A stretch of 64,000 bases of DNA from Ricordea florida (lineage: Eukaryota > Cnidaria > Anthozoa > Corallimorpharia > Ricordeidae), in the NCBI GenBank assembly GCA_949710005.1, contig OX453272.1:13642088-13706087 (forward strand), in the 5' to 3' direction. Of the stretch, positions 1 through 11,578 are shown piece after piece (positions within the stretch are counted from its first letter, which is position 1; each line of letters starts with the position of its first letter). The notes beneath the pieces were generated by a model that saw only the letters and a program-made list of their open reading frames with translations, did no database searches and had not been told where the DNA came from. The translations under genes and the position numbers were made by a program.

Positions 1-2290
1 GTCATCCTCTGTTTCATCCACACCAGGCTTTGCAAACTCGTAGACCACTCCTACTGCCCTTGCCCTGCCAACAAGACAACTATCTTCTAAGATGCCATTG
101 TTGTGAACTTCTGGCCCAGGTTGTGTTTCCATTAATAAGTCGCTCAGTTGACAACTCACACAGTCTCCCAGTACGACATTGTTCCGTTCAAAATCTTCGC
201 CTGGTGAATAGAGCATTGTTAATATGAATTTAACTCTCTGTTAACTTATAAGATGTCAAAATAAATAGCTAAATTTAACTTTAATTTACTGGCTGTATTG
301 TGTGTGTCCAGGGTAGATTTTCTTGGGCATTGCCAGCACTTTGACCACACTTGCCGGGGACTTTACAGGAAAGAAATAGAAAACGTCATGCTTTGATGGG
401 CCAACTGAAATCAAAATGGCTATAATGTATATCACACAATAAAGCAGCAAAGAAGCGTTTTTAAAGCTTTTTGAAATCATTTTAAAATGAGTAGATAGCG
501 TTGAAAAAAGGTTTGGACATTTAAAGCGTGCAGCAGAAATGTTGGAATGGTGAATTCTTGTTCACCGTGATTGACTAACTCTTCTTTATGCGTATGTTGA
601 AGTGCGATCTGCACCTGTAATCAATCAAGATTTATTTTTCAGAAAAACTTGTTTAGTGCCATGTAGTTATTTAGCCTTTTCAATTCACTAATTCTGATTT
701 CAGTTAAAGTCAGTTTTGTATTCACATTGCTAGACAGAATAGATTTCTAATGCTTGTGAGTGAAGACATGTGAGGGTTAGTCTACACAAAGTAATTTTAA
801 ATATTTCACGCTTGAACAAACACCTAAAAAGGAGAGCTGTTCAGTCTCTGGCTCATTTTGATGGGAATTGTCGCAACAAAACACATTCATCATTATTTTT
901 GCAATTGAAAGCATTGGATGTGTTAAAAATCTTTTTAAAATCAGTTTATAATTGGAAGCTTTCTCAAGCAAGAAAGTGAAATTTCAATTCAGGAGGATTA
1001 TGTTCACATGATGGCAACAGGTTCTTAGCCTTGGCAGATTCCCATCAATTAGTGTAGCAGTACATACACAAATCGCAGAAAGCGAATGCCGGGAAAGAGC
1101 CTTTGACAAAAAAAAAGCCTACAAATTCAAGCTAAAAGCTCATGAGATTTTATATTGAAACCCTGGGCATTGTTCAAAATATTGTTAAAGATAAAGATTA
1201 TTTCTTGAGATAAAATGGACATAAACCTACAAATCACTAAACCTCTTGAGGTAGACCATTTTTATAAGTGGCAGATTGAATGGACGAGTTTGCTCTTAAA
1301 GCAACTAAAATTTGATTCCACTTCACTTGCTGAATGAAAGTAGTTAGTGGATAAGAAATGTGCATAACCAAAAAAGCAATGCAAATAAATATGTTGTCTT
1401 GCTTTCTAATATACAGGTGTACACCTATGCTGCAAATAAATGTCCCTTAGATACCATAGTATGCATGACAATTATGTACCTCCAATAGCTACCACTGTTG
1501 CATCAGTTACTGAAGCACCAAGACCAACACATTCATTTTCACCTTGAGCATGACATTCTGCAGAGGAGAAAATGAAATACTCAATGTAGGTTGGTAACTG
1601 CCAACTGCAATTCACCTCCGAAGGGTAAATGTTTACAAATTAAAAGTGATGTCTACCTAAAATTTCATTTAGCTGAAGAAGGAATAGGACCCCACATGTA
1701 AATCAATTAAATGAAATATGGTCATGTAAACCCCTACCCTATAAAATTATTTGTTAAACAAAGTGAAAAAAGTAACTGTTGATACAATAAACCTAAAAAT
1801 ATAGGCTACAAACAATATTTAACTCAATATTCAAAAGACACTAGTCTCACACCAAAGGACACACATGTGTAAATTCACTGGTGTAAATGTAAGTACAGAT
1901 GTCCTGTCATCCTTTTTCTCCTTAATTTTGTTGCTGTTTTTTTTTCCTTGTAAACACAGTGCAAATAAACCAAAGATTACACTAGGCGTTTTTTTATTAA
2001 ATTCAGAAGCAAAAATTTAGATTCTTGTGGGAAGAAATCTGGAACCGAAACCATTTCCTATTTAATAATTTCCAATACTGGACCTAAGAACAATAGATCA
2101 GCAAGTTATGAAATTTGTTAACTGTCCTCTGCCCCATAATAAAAGGCAGGTTTTTAGATATTTGGTCATTGCACCCAACTTACTATGACAGACACACCTG
2201 TTGTAACTTACTATAACAGGTGCATGAGCAAGTGCTCCTAGTAAATTGTATCTACAGTAGCTCTCTATGAAATAAGCAGTAATCTATAAT
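1..2290. other. No recognisable gene
   Basis: AT-rich sequence with only short open frames (longest about 70 codons) and no motif I recognise. It lies downstream of the broken OTU-domain gene and could be its 3' flank or intergenic DNA. Confidence 0.5.
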
Positions 2291-3516
2291 TTACTTAATT
2301 ATTATACCTTCACTGGATATGAGGCTCACAAAGTGCAGCTCGGAAACATGCCCAAGCACAAGCGGCTGTTGATGGCTGGTGTAGGAAGTGCAAGCTGAAA
2401 CATAACCTGGACTGTCTGGACTGATCAATAACTCATTCTTCTCGCCAAGACTGCTGATGACACGAATAGATGTTCTATAGTAATTTGCAGCAGCTTGTAA
2501 AATCAAATTGTCACCCCATGTGCCTTCTTTTTCCATGCTTTCCAAGCTAAGTTATCACACCATGTTGGATATCTATCCTGATCCACAAAGCTGAACAGAT
2601 GTGTTCCATTGTGCTTTAAAAAAATTGACATATAACAAATGAAGTGTGTGTTTAGCAGTCTCTTACTTGCATATAAGTGCCAGGCAATTTAAACAAAGTT
2701 GGTAAATCACAGAGCAAAAAGAAAAATTAAAATATGTTCCAATGAAATATTGTACCCAGACTTGTGTTCTCAAAACCCCTAAAAACTGTTTGGGCTCAGA
2801 AAATTCTTTTCGTGTTTCTCAAAATGCATCAAGGCCTGGGCTTGGAAAAATCATGTCATTTTTATGCAATAATTATTTTACAGGAGGTCATGAGCTCCCA
2901 AACAGATTTTTCACAACTTATTTTGACCTGCTTAAATGACAAATTTATTTGAATACTGCATTGGCAAAATTAATTATAGATGACATACTGAAGGCTTTAC
3001 ATGAAAAGGACACAAATAGATCTAGAGGATACTGGGGACAAATATAGCCAACAGAATTTGGTAGTTTAATTGACAATTTTTCAAACAAAGTTGGGCACGC
3101 AAGCAAGAAGTAGCTCCTACGCATTTTAAAGCCTGTGTTATCAAACAACAAATAAGGCAGAGAATAAACAAAATTGCAATAGTAAGAAAATGCTTTAAAT
3201 ACTTAAATCAAGCCTTCTTTACATAGTGGAATAATAAATGTTAGTAGGTAGTTTTTACTAACAAAATTACAATGTCACTTGAAAAACCATTAATGACTTA
3301 CCAAGTTGTAATTTTCCTTTAGGAATTGCACCAAATTCACTCTCAGCTCTTCATGTGAAATTTCTATTCCTTTCACAATTTGAAGTTGCTCCACCAATGC
3401 ATAGAACATACAATTGCCCAAACCTTGATTTTCAGAAATTAAGAATCCTTTATCTGATGCAGTCCTTTCCAAATCCTCAGGCCTCTGCAACTCGTCTGCA
3501 CCATAATAGTACATTT
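2291..3516 (-). pseudogene. OTU-domain cysteine protease gene, two exons, frameshifted
   Basis: The minus-strand exon at 3,516-3,302 is bounded by a ctgctag acceptor and a gtaagt donor. It carries the catalytic box of the OTU deubiquitinase family, seen as GLGNCMFYALVEQL (the usual DGNC aspartate is Leu-Gly here, so activity is doubtful). The next exon starts after an ag at 2,614 and encodes HLFSFVDQDRYPTW. After a one-base frame change near 2,540 it continues as GTWGDNLILQAAANYY, typical of the C-terminal half of OTU domains. A final His-containing strand (GHVSELHFVSL) holds the likely catalytic His. The frame change means a pseudogene or a sequence error. OTU domains remove ubiquitin. In cnidarians they are also common in transposon-associated proteins, and the setting here cannot separate a host gene from mobile DNA. 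Confidence 0.6.
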
Positions 3517-3861
3517 CTAGCAGATAAGTGTAAAAATATGTCAATTATCATTATTAACTGGATGATGACAACAACTGATCAGAAATTTTTATCTCTCGGC
3601 GTTGACACTTAGTGAAAGAGAGGGGCGCACAGGTTGAATTGGCCTTGAACGTATTTTCATCTAAGTTGTATAAAATAAATCAATGACTGTACTGCATTCA
3701 GAAAGAATCAAACTGTCTGATAAAAGGTCTCAGTCTGATATTTCCCCGTAATGTATTAGGACCGCTAAAAATCAATGTCATTTATTAGATCAATAATAAT
3801 TATTGATTACTGTATTGTCATCTATTTATGGATAAAATTTAAAATCAATGATTATGGGTAA

Positions 3862-6832
3862 TAGCGGAGCTCCACAGCGGCTCAAAGAGCCGCAGAGCGG
3901 AGCCCCATAACTACCGTGCGAGGACAGAAATTGAGAAAACCATGCGTTTGAGTTTTCATGGTCATCAAGGCTAGCGGCATGGCTCGCGGGCGCGTGCGCC
4001 TAGCGACGACGACGACGATGTTGCCCCAACATGGCGGCCATAGTCATCCGGGATATTTAGAAGGTCTTAAACCGAAACGAGGCTTTGTTTTTCGTGCGCT
4101 TTTCGCGGCTTGCCGCGGCTACACAACCTACAGCCAGCAGTCTACAGCAGTCTACAATAGGGAGCTTAAGATGCGGACGTTTTCGACGCGACGGCGACGT
4201 AAAGACCGATTAGGATTGGGGCGAGTGTAACTGCGCATGCGATTTCCAACATTCCCGCCGTCACCCTCACGTCGGCGACCTCAGTTTGGGGATTTTGCCG
4301 TCGCAGTGAAAACGTGAGTATTTATACCGCTATTTCTTTTTGTACTCTTCATTCCTTGTTTTTTTTTTCAGTTTCTTTATCAGCACAAACCACCTGGGGA
4401 TGTGCCAAGTAACTCTAGCGGCTTTTTGTGCTCTCTTCACAGACAAAACTCAGGAAAATGACCGAAGACTCTGAAACTAGTTCAGTGAAGACAAAACAAT
4501 ATAAGTAAGACAGTAAAGATAAATAAGCTGTTACGTTCAACGAATTCTTTCTTGTAAAACAATTATATATATAATATATTTTACTGACTCCAGTAGCATA
4601 TTGAATCCGAATTTTCTTAGGCGATAACGAATTTTGGAGTTCTGGAGGCTGCTAAAAAGTGCAGAGATAAATATTTTGTTCTGAATTTTTTTACACTTTT
4701 ACACTTTAGCCAACAAATCCACTACATAGCTCATCAATATGTAAATGTACTCTTTAGGCTTGTATAACCACACTTGAAATATTTCTTCGATGAAGTGCTG
4801 TGAATTTAGAGCAATAATTTATATGGATACGTTCAGTGCGTATTAAACAGAACAATTTCATCCAGCAAATATTCAGCAAATCAATGCAAGGACTCAGTCT
4901 GGAAAAGCGTCGTAGTAAAGTTTGAGAAGTTGTCGAAAATCTTCAATTGCGGCCATGCTACGAACAAAAGCGATTTAATCTCGGAAAGTAGAGCCGATGT
5001 ACTCGACGAAGTCGCGGAAGGCCGTCATGAGAATCTTAAGCAAATTAATTTTGGCGCGAGAACGGCAACCTCTGGCCCATTCCACCTGGGCTGTCACGTC
5101 GCCGTCACCGCGAAAACGTCCGCATCTTAAGCTCCCTAATGTTTTTCTGAAGAAACGGATTATTCATAGCGGTTTTGAGGAAAAATTTTCTTCCTACAAG
5201 TTTTCAAGCGTTTTTGGAGGGACATAAGCATAAAGCTGAGTTCTTTCTACAAGTTTTCAAGCATTTTTGGAGGGACTGTATGAGGAGCTCCGCTTTTAGG
5301 TTTGCCTAAATCTATTTAATAACAAAGGCTTATGCATTCAATATTGTTTAGCGCATCTATTGTTGCCGATTTCAATCGATCATGGATTTCATCGTTTGTT
5401 CATGGCCGCCGGTTTTGATAATTACAAACGCGGTATTCACAAAAAGGACGTAAATGCAAAAAATCCACATAACTTGGTCATTTAACCCTAAATAAACAGA
5501 CGAGAGCAAATCCACAAAATGAACTAAAAAAATACTGTACCGTCAATTCCGGGAAACTGCTGGAAAAATTCGGAGAAACGTCAACAGGTATCACTCAAAC
5601 GTTGCATTCACCAGATTAGATCGGCAAATCATGCAGAATTTCTCCTCTATTATATTAGCGTAGTATCTTCTAGTTTTTAGCCACACAACATTTCCTGGGG
5701 TTTTTAAATGTCCATTCCTACAGTTATGAATGATTCCTATCCTTCCAAAAAGCCGAGCAGCCATTTTGGTGAAGTATACAGTGTAAATAAAGTCATGTGA
5801 CCGACGCGTTTCGTTTCCGGTTTAAATCTAATGAATGTCGATTCAAAGACGTTGAAATGGCTTTTCGTTTGTATTTTGATGACCGATTAACTTCCACTGG
5901 AGTGTAAGCAACGTATAAATGGCAATTACCTGAAAATCTTCTCGCCTCATGTTGCTCCTCGCGTGAATTTCGTGTCCTTTTCCTCGCTCTATTTCTGTTT
6001 CTTTCCCTTTGTTCATCTGTGAAATAGAACACAAAAAAGAAAATGAGTTGTAGCCTTTCCTGTCTTATATTGCTTGGTGGCTCAGATTATTTCTAACACA
6101 ATAGACACAGTCTGCCTGCCTACTGTACCTGACATATTCATCGTCCTCTCTCGCCGTAACTCAGTTACTCGTTCGTCTGTCCTGCTTCTCCAAACTTCCC
6201 GTTGCCGTTCGCGCTCTCGTTCGCTCTCCTCTTCAGTTCTGTTCCTTCTCATTTCACGTAGCCGTTGTGTCTCTACTTCACGCTCTTCTTCCGTTCTTTT
6301 CCTTCTCATTTCACGTAGTCGTTGTGTCTCTGCTTCACGCTCTTCTTCCGTTCTGTTCCTTCTCATTTCTCGTACCGTTTCTCTTTCTGCTTCGCGCTGC
6401 TCTTCGGTTGTTTCTTCTCCTTTCCCTTTGTCGTTCTCTTTCTCTTTCTCTCTTCTTTCGTTTCTGTTCTTCGGTAATAGTCCTCCCAGCCATCATACAA
6501 CCTAGTTATTTAAAATTATAATAGTAATTATAATAGTTTTAAAGCAACACCAAAAGCAGCTAGGCAGCTCTTTAACAAATGAAAAATAGACACTCAGCTT
6601 TATGCTTATGTCCCTCCAAAAATGCTTGAAAACTTGTAGGTAGAAAATTTTTCCTCCAAAACCGCTATGAATAATCCGTTTCTTCAGCAAAACATTGTAG
6701 ACTGCTGTACACTGCTGGCTGTAGGTTGTGTAGCCGCGGCAAGCCGCGAAAAGCGCGCGAAAGCAAAGCCTCGTTTCGGTTTAAGACCTTCTAAATATCC
6801 CGGATGACTATGGCCGCCATGTTGGGGCAACA

Positions 6833-6863
<31 letters not shown>

Positions 6864-7004
6864 TAGGCGCACGCGCCCGCGAGCCATGCCGCTAGCCTTG
6901 ATGACCATGAAAACTCAAACGCATGGTTTCCTCAATTTCTATCCTCGCACGGTAGTTATGGGGCTCCGCTCTGCGGCTCTTCGAGCCGCTGTGGAGCTCC
7001 GCTA
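3862..7004. mobile_element. DNA transposon with ~300-bp terminal inverted repeats and TAA duplication
   Basis: The sequence from 3,862 (TAGCGGAGCTCCACAGCGG) to about 4,163 reappears inverted at about 6,699-7,004, ending in GAGCCGCTGTGGAGCTCCGCTA. Both ends are bordered by TAA (3,859-3,861 and 7,005-7,007), a 3-bp duplication as made by PIF/Harbinger-type elements. A second, inner inverted pair (about 5,140-5,235 and 6,588-6,690) and another GGAGCTCCGCT at 5,284 suggest an internal duplication or a nested relative. A GAC/GTC triplet run has four units in the left repeat and nine in the right. No transposase was recognised, so the element looks non-autonomous. Confidence 0.7.
5793..6490 (-). 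CDS. Arg/Glu-rich coiled-coil open frames inside the transposon
   Basis: Minus-strand frames encode highly charged helical sequence with an imperfect repeat of about 17 residues (ETQRLREMRRNRTEEERE and variants, three copies at 6,366-6,200). A second segment at 6,032-5,793 is rich in Arg and Glu (DEQRERNRNRARKRTRNSR). The two segments could be exons of one gene. The frame changes upstream of 6,366, so the start is not fixed. The repeat would form a long charged helix. I do not recognise the protein and it may not be expressed. Confidence 0.3.
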
Positions 7005-7027
7005 TAAAACAACATCTATACCAGAAA

Positions 7028-7425
7028 ATGTACGCCTACAGAAAAACACACAGCTGTGAAACTAGGCTAAGAAGGCTAATAGAGGACTGGGAAATGGCTG
7101 CTGACAATAAAGAGCACGTGATTGTTCTATCTACCAATGTAAGTAAAGCTTTTGATTCACTGCACCCCGCACTAATGATTCAGAAACTTAAAGCATACGG
7201 CTTTTGTAAAACATCACAGAATCTATTGAAATCCTTCCTTGAGCGTAGAGAAAAACAGAGTCAAACTACAGGAAGTGCATCCTTACTATTGATCCACAAC
7301 CTTTCAAGATAACCCCTGGATACGCATTGACAATGGAATTCGATAAACATTAAGTCAAATCATCAGATCATCTCAAAATTCTTGGCGTTACCATCTACAA
7401 CAAAGTGATATTCAGTGAACACCAG
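7028..7425 (+). pseudogene. Non-LTR retrotransposon (LINE) reverse transcriptase fragment, 5' piece
   Basis: The frame from 7,028 shows reverse transcriptase features: AYRKTHSCETRL, then VIVLSTNVSKAFDSLHPAL, which is motif A of RVT_1 with its catalytic Asp replaced (N-V-S-K-A-F-D: the first Asp of the usual DxSKAFD is Asn here). It continues with LKAYGF. A second frame at about 7,335-7,420 carries HLKILGVTIYNKVIFSEH, the conserved downstream region of L2/CR1-like LINEs. Stop codons and missing segments show a dead fragment. It resumes at 9,302 beyond the inserted LTR element. Confidence 0.7.
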
Positions 7426-7447
7426 TGATACTTGCAAGAAAACGAAC

Positions 7448-7575
7448 TGTAAGGTTGGGATCTGTAGAAGAGGCGAACTGGGTTCTAGTTATCGATGCTT
7501 ATAAGTATGCCACGAGGTCTTGTTATCTAGTAATGTTTGTTGTGTTCGTAAAAATAAAGTTGTCGCACTCCATGA
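7448..7575 (+). repeat. 5' LTR remnant of a Ty3/gypsy-like element
   Basis: This stretch starts TGTAAGG and ends CCATGACA. Its segment 7,470-7,575 matches 9,175-9,313 (GGTTCTRGTTATCGATGCTT, CTTGTTATCTAGTAATG and GCRCTCCATGACA). TGGTGTCAGGAG, a plausible primer binding site, follows at about 7,583. The copy is shorter than the 3' one, so it is deleted or only partly recognised. Confidence 0.55.
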
Positions 7576-7654
7576 CAAACTAAATGGTGTCAGGAGTTAA
7601 AGTATCAACGGGGAGGGTCTTAGAAAACCGGAGCAGTTATCATTTGTCGGAAAC

Positions 7655-8887
7655 GTGGCGGAAAATTGGCGAAAATTCGAATTGGAATACGACATTTTCA
7701 TCGAGTGTGCTCACAGTGAGAAGACTCCGCGTCAAAAGGAATACTTGACACAATTGCATGCAGGCCACCTTGGAGTGGAATCTACTAAGCGACGTGCTAG
7801 CGACGTGGTGTACTGGGCCACCCTGTCTAAAGATATTGAGGAACTGTTGAGTTACTGTGCAGTGTGCAACAGCAATGAAGCTCATCAACAGAAGGAACCA
7901 CTTCTTTCGTTCCCAGTTCCCTACTCACCCTGGTCTATCTTGGCAGCTGATCTCATGGAATGGAATGGAATGAAGTATTTGGTTGTTGTCGATTCTTATT
8001 CGAGATGGTGGGACCTGAACTATTTGAGTAGCATAACAACAAAATCGGTTATTACGAATTTCAAAAAGTCTCTTCTCCAAGGAAGGAATTCCTGAGCTCC
8101 TGATAACTGATAATGGCAGTCATTTTGTCAGCAAAGAACTTGCGAAGTTTGCTGAGGCTTGAGATTTCAAGCATGTTACCAGTAGTCCCAACTACCCACA
8201 GGCCAATGGGTTGGCTGAAAGAGCCGTACAAAGCGCAAAGGGCTTGCTGAAGAAAACAAGTCGTGATGGCTCGGACCCGTATCTAGCAATACCTAATATC
8301 CGGAACACTCAACGAAGTGAGGAGCTAGGCTCCCCAGCTCAGCGTCTAAAGTCTCGCCGTCTCAGGACCACAGTCCCTACTCCTGATAGACTGTTAAAGC
8401 CTATGGCAAGGGACACACAAGCCGTTCAACAAAGCGGGAACAGAAGAAGGCGTACTATGACAAAACTGCGAAGCCCTTGGTCGCGTTAAAACCTAAACAG
8501 ACCATAAAGATCCAGACCACAAAGGGTTATGATCGCTTAGGTGAAGTTGTGCGCCCGGACACAGCACCACGATCATATATTGTAAAAACCGGCAGTGATT
8601 CTGAGTACCGCAGAAATCGCCGACACCTATTGGCTGTACCTGAGAGTCGTCCAGAGGAAATCCCAGAAACAGGCAGACAGCTCATATCCTCAGAACCAAC
8701 TAAAACAGGCAGTGAGCTTATTACCTCGGAATCAACTGTATATCAGCCTGAATTATATCAGCCCCAACCAGACAAAGCACTTCAGCTGCCAAATCCTGTT
8801 GTCAGTCAGTCACCAGCTAAGGAGATTGCTGCCCAGAAGCCATTAGTAATTACTCGAAGTGGCCGTACTTCAAAACCTAATTTTTAA
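7655..8887 (+). pseudogene. Ty3/gypsy-like retrotransposon integrase, frameshifted
   Basis: Frame 7,655-8,095 carries the H2C2 zinc-binding head (HAGHLGVESTKRRA ... YCAVCNSNE) and the start of the retroviral integrase core (WSILAADLMEWNGMKYLVVVDSYSRW). After a frameshift near 8,090 the core continues (LLITDNGSHFVSKELAKF ... NYPQANGLAERAVQSAKG) with the second Asp and the Glu of the DDE triad. A TGA interrupts it at about 8,161. A further frame change near 8,460 leads to the C-terminal domain (VALKPKQTIKIQTTKG ... RRNRRHLLAV). Integrase inserts retroelement DNA; this copy has three or more breaks. No gag, protease or reverse transcriptase of this element was seen. Confidence 0.75.
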
Positions 8888-9129
8888 ATTTATTTTATTT
8901 TATTTTATTCCTCCAATTCCTAACTAATACAGAGATGTGTGAATATCACTTAAATTGAATTACATTATATATTGGAAGGAGAGAAGAGGGGCACATCTAG
9001 ATAAACCAATTTTGTCCCCCTAAAGTACATATACTTGTAGCTTAATTAGGACACCATTAAAGATTTTATTCAGCCGTTTTGATTTTCAACACCATTTCAA
9101 AGTGTGTGATGTTCATAGTATTTCTATAG

Positions 9130-9313
9130 TGCATTGACAATACAAGCCTTCTCTCGAGGCAGAAGATGTAGACAAGGCAAACAGGATTCTGGTTATCGAT
9201 GCTTGTTAGAATGCCATGAGGCCTTGTCATCTAGTAATGCCTGTTGTGTTCATAAAAAAAAAAAATTGTTGAGTTATACCTGGCATCTGCTGAATTGTAC
9301 GCGCTCCATGACA
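9130..9313 (+). repeat. 3' LTR of the Ty3/gypsy-like element (5' edge uncertain)
   Basis: It matches the 5' remnant at 7,470-7,575 and ends in the same CTCCATGACA. A purine-rich tract (GGAAGGAGAGAAGAGGGG, about 8,975-8,992) upstream could be the polypurine tract, in which case the LTR would start nearer 9,000. Confidence 0.45.
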
Positions 9314-9436
9314 AAACATAGGGTCTTAATGAGACTATGTAATTTAATCCCATGGTCTGCAAAGTTACAGCTGTACAAGTCTAATATTTTGCCCCATCTT
9401 TTATACTGTGATACTGTATGGCAACTAGTTTTATAA
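9302..9436 (+). pseudogene. LINE reverse transcriptase fragment, 3' piece
   Basis: The frame encodes LMRLCNLIPWSAKLQLYKSN ILPHLLYCDTVW, the conserved C-terminal thumb region of coral L2/CR1-like reverse transcriptases. It completes the fragment that breaks off near 7,440, so the LTR element between them was inserted into the LINE. Confidence 0.6.
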
Positions 9437-11578
9437 CATAGTTACGTTCTTACACACGCTCTGATTGGTTGGCTAGTCATGTACAAGACCTGGATATTGC
9501 ACTGTGATGGTGCACACTATGATGCGTTTGCAACTGGCAAAACAATTTCGGGCCTTTTGCGGAAAATATTTTCATTTTTCAAAACAATAGCAACTTTTGC
9601 CGAGCTTTGAAGACTAGTTTCCAAACTTTGCATGAAATTCCAATTTTGTAAACACACATTGCTGACGATGACAACGAAAGAAGAGAAACTATGGTAAAAA
9701 GTCGGAGTCACAAATACGAAAAGCTTTCCACTCGGTTTCCGAGTTTGCCGAAAGAAAATTACAAAACCTATCCCAAGATAAAACAGTCAGAACGGACAAA
9801 GGAGACTACGGATCTGTTTATTTCGAGCTTTCATAAAAAAATTTGATTTTTTTTGGACCATTTTCTTAAACATTTTTGAAATCGACATGTGTCAAGACCA
9901 CAGTATGCACGATGCAACTGTCGATAAATGTTTTTCTTTTTTTGGAGCGTCGCTAAATTTAGCCTCCTGGAAATGGTACAATTCAAGAAAAACACATTTT
10001 TAGTCACCTTGTTGCTATGAAATATTTGCCTGGTGTAAGAAAAACCAAATCCAAACGCCAAGCGAAGAGCACTGTGTAGTACGACGACAATCCACTTGGT
10101 GCAAAAAAGCTCATCACCATAAAAGTAATTAGGAAAGCCCAGCGCAGTTGTTGCACCAATATATCAGTCATTCAGTACGAACTCGGCATAAACAAAATTC
10201 TGTGATACAGGGACAGAATCCAAAACCTCATAATGTAGATTTCCCACGATTGAAAGCATGCGTGCAAACTCAGAAGAATCTCCATTTTGATCAGGCAAAA
10301 GTTAAGGTTAAAAGCGTGTGTAACAGTTGTAGCTATGCAATTAACGCAATGGTCAATGCTTTAGCTATGCATATATCTAGTTCTGGATGCATTTGGATAG
10401 TTGGGAGAGAACTCTGCGCCGGCTATAGTCGGTCTTGGCTTCGCCTCGACTGACTCTTACGCCTGCTTCGTGCTCTCCCAACTATCCACGTACAAAATTA
10501 GCTATATACACGCTAAGCATTGACCATTTCTGAATTCTTTAAGCTAAATACTATAGACACTCTAATTACTAAGGGTCTCCGTAAGAAAGCCCGAGTCATA
10601 AAATGCAAGCTGTTTGGTCGACAATAAGGGGGTCATGGTCCCAGGCGTTCCATGCGTAGACCGCGGAAACTGGGGATAAGAGTGCGACAGCTCGCATGTG
10701 CTCGCTCTTCGTAACATCGCCAAAAAAGGCGGTCACGCGCCCACGATAAGCCAACGGTCAACATAAAAATAGCCTACAAAATGGCGTCAAATTTTACAAA
10801 GGAATTGTGTGGAAAGGATAGAAATCTCGCGAATAGATACAAATATTATTAAAAAAAAGCTCATTTGCCGGACTGGTATGCCATTATACGGTACAATGTG
10901 GTCTCAATGCTTACGTTACACCTTTCGTTTCGACTACCCATTAAAAACGAGGTTGAACTGCACTTGATCCCTCCCGTTTTCTTAAAAAAAAGTCCTTGAA
11001 ACACCCAGCAATCAAACGCTTACCTGTGCGCCAGTGTCTTGTATTTCATTTGCCGGACCTGATGCACATAGTATAGTTGTTTCCCTTGTGTAGACCGAAA
11101 CTGATACCAAGCCGGGAGCGGTAAGTTTCACCTTTCGTTTTTTTCATTAAAAACTCTTAAAAGTAGCTCAGCTCCCCCTCAATCCTCCATATGACGTAAC
11201 TCCTTCCGATGCGCTAATGATGTGAATCCTAAATCATTTTTATTCCTAAAAAGTTAGGGAAGATGCACATCTTTGATAACAAACTTTGCAGCAAAAACTC
11301 AGCTATGTAATCCCGCCGTTAGTTGTGGGATAGCTGCAAAGCAGTTTATTTGGCCAGCAGCTAAACCTCCGGTAAAATTTCGTGGCAAAAGCATCACAAA
11401 ATCAAACGAATAGCCCATTTTTTTAGCTCGTTTTCGAAATGAAACCGCATTTTTGCACGCCAAAGGGTACAAGCACGAAAGTGAGGCTAATGCGGGCAAA
11501 ATATAAACATGACAAAAACATGACAGCTTTTTCACCCGACAGCTTACGTACTTTTGCTGCCTTAGGACGAAAAATAGA
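9437..11578. other. No recognisable gene; MITE-like sequence
   Basis: No supported open frame. The start (GTTACGTTCTTACACACGCTCTGATTGGTTGG) resembles 13,514-13,543, so both are parts of one dispersed repeat. The fold-back at 10,351-10,525 is listed separately. CATTTGCCGGAC occurs twice (10,862 and 11,048) in otherwise different sequence. Confidence 0.4.
10351..10525. repeat. Fold-back repeat (~175 bp)
   Basis: GGTCAATGCTTTAGC at the left pairs with GCTAAGCATTGACC at the right. The inner arms TGGATAGTTGGGAGAG and CTCTCCCAACTATCCA pair perfectly around a spacer of about 60 bases, itself rich in short inverted repeats (AGTCGGTC ... CGACTGACT). This is a typical small MITE. Confidence 0.6.

Noticed and set aside
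10620-10660. TGGTCCCA at 10,627 as the missing left tip of the ISL2EU-like element
   Set aside because: Only eight bases match; the surrounding tip sequence is not shared.
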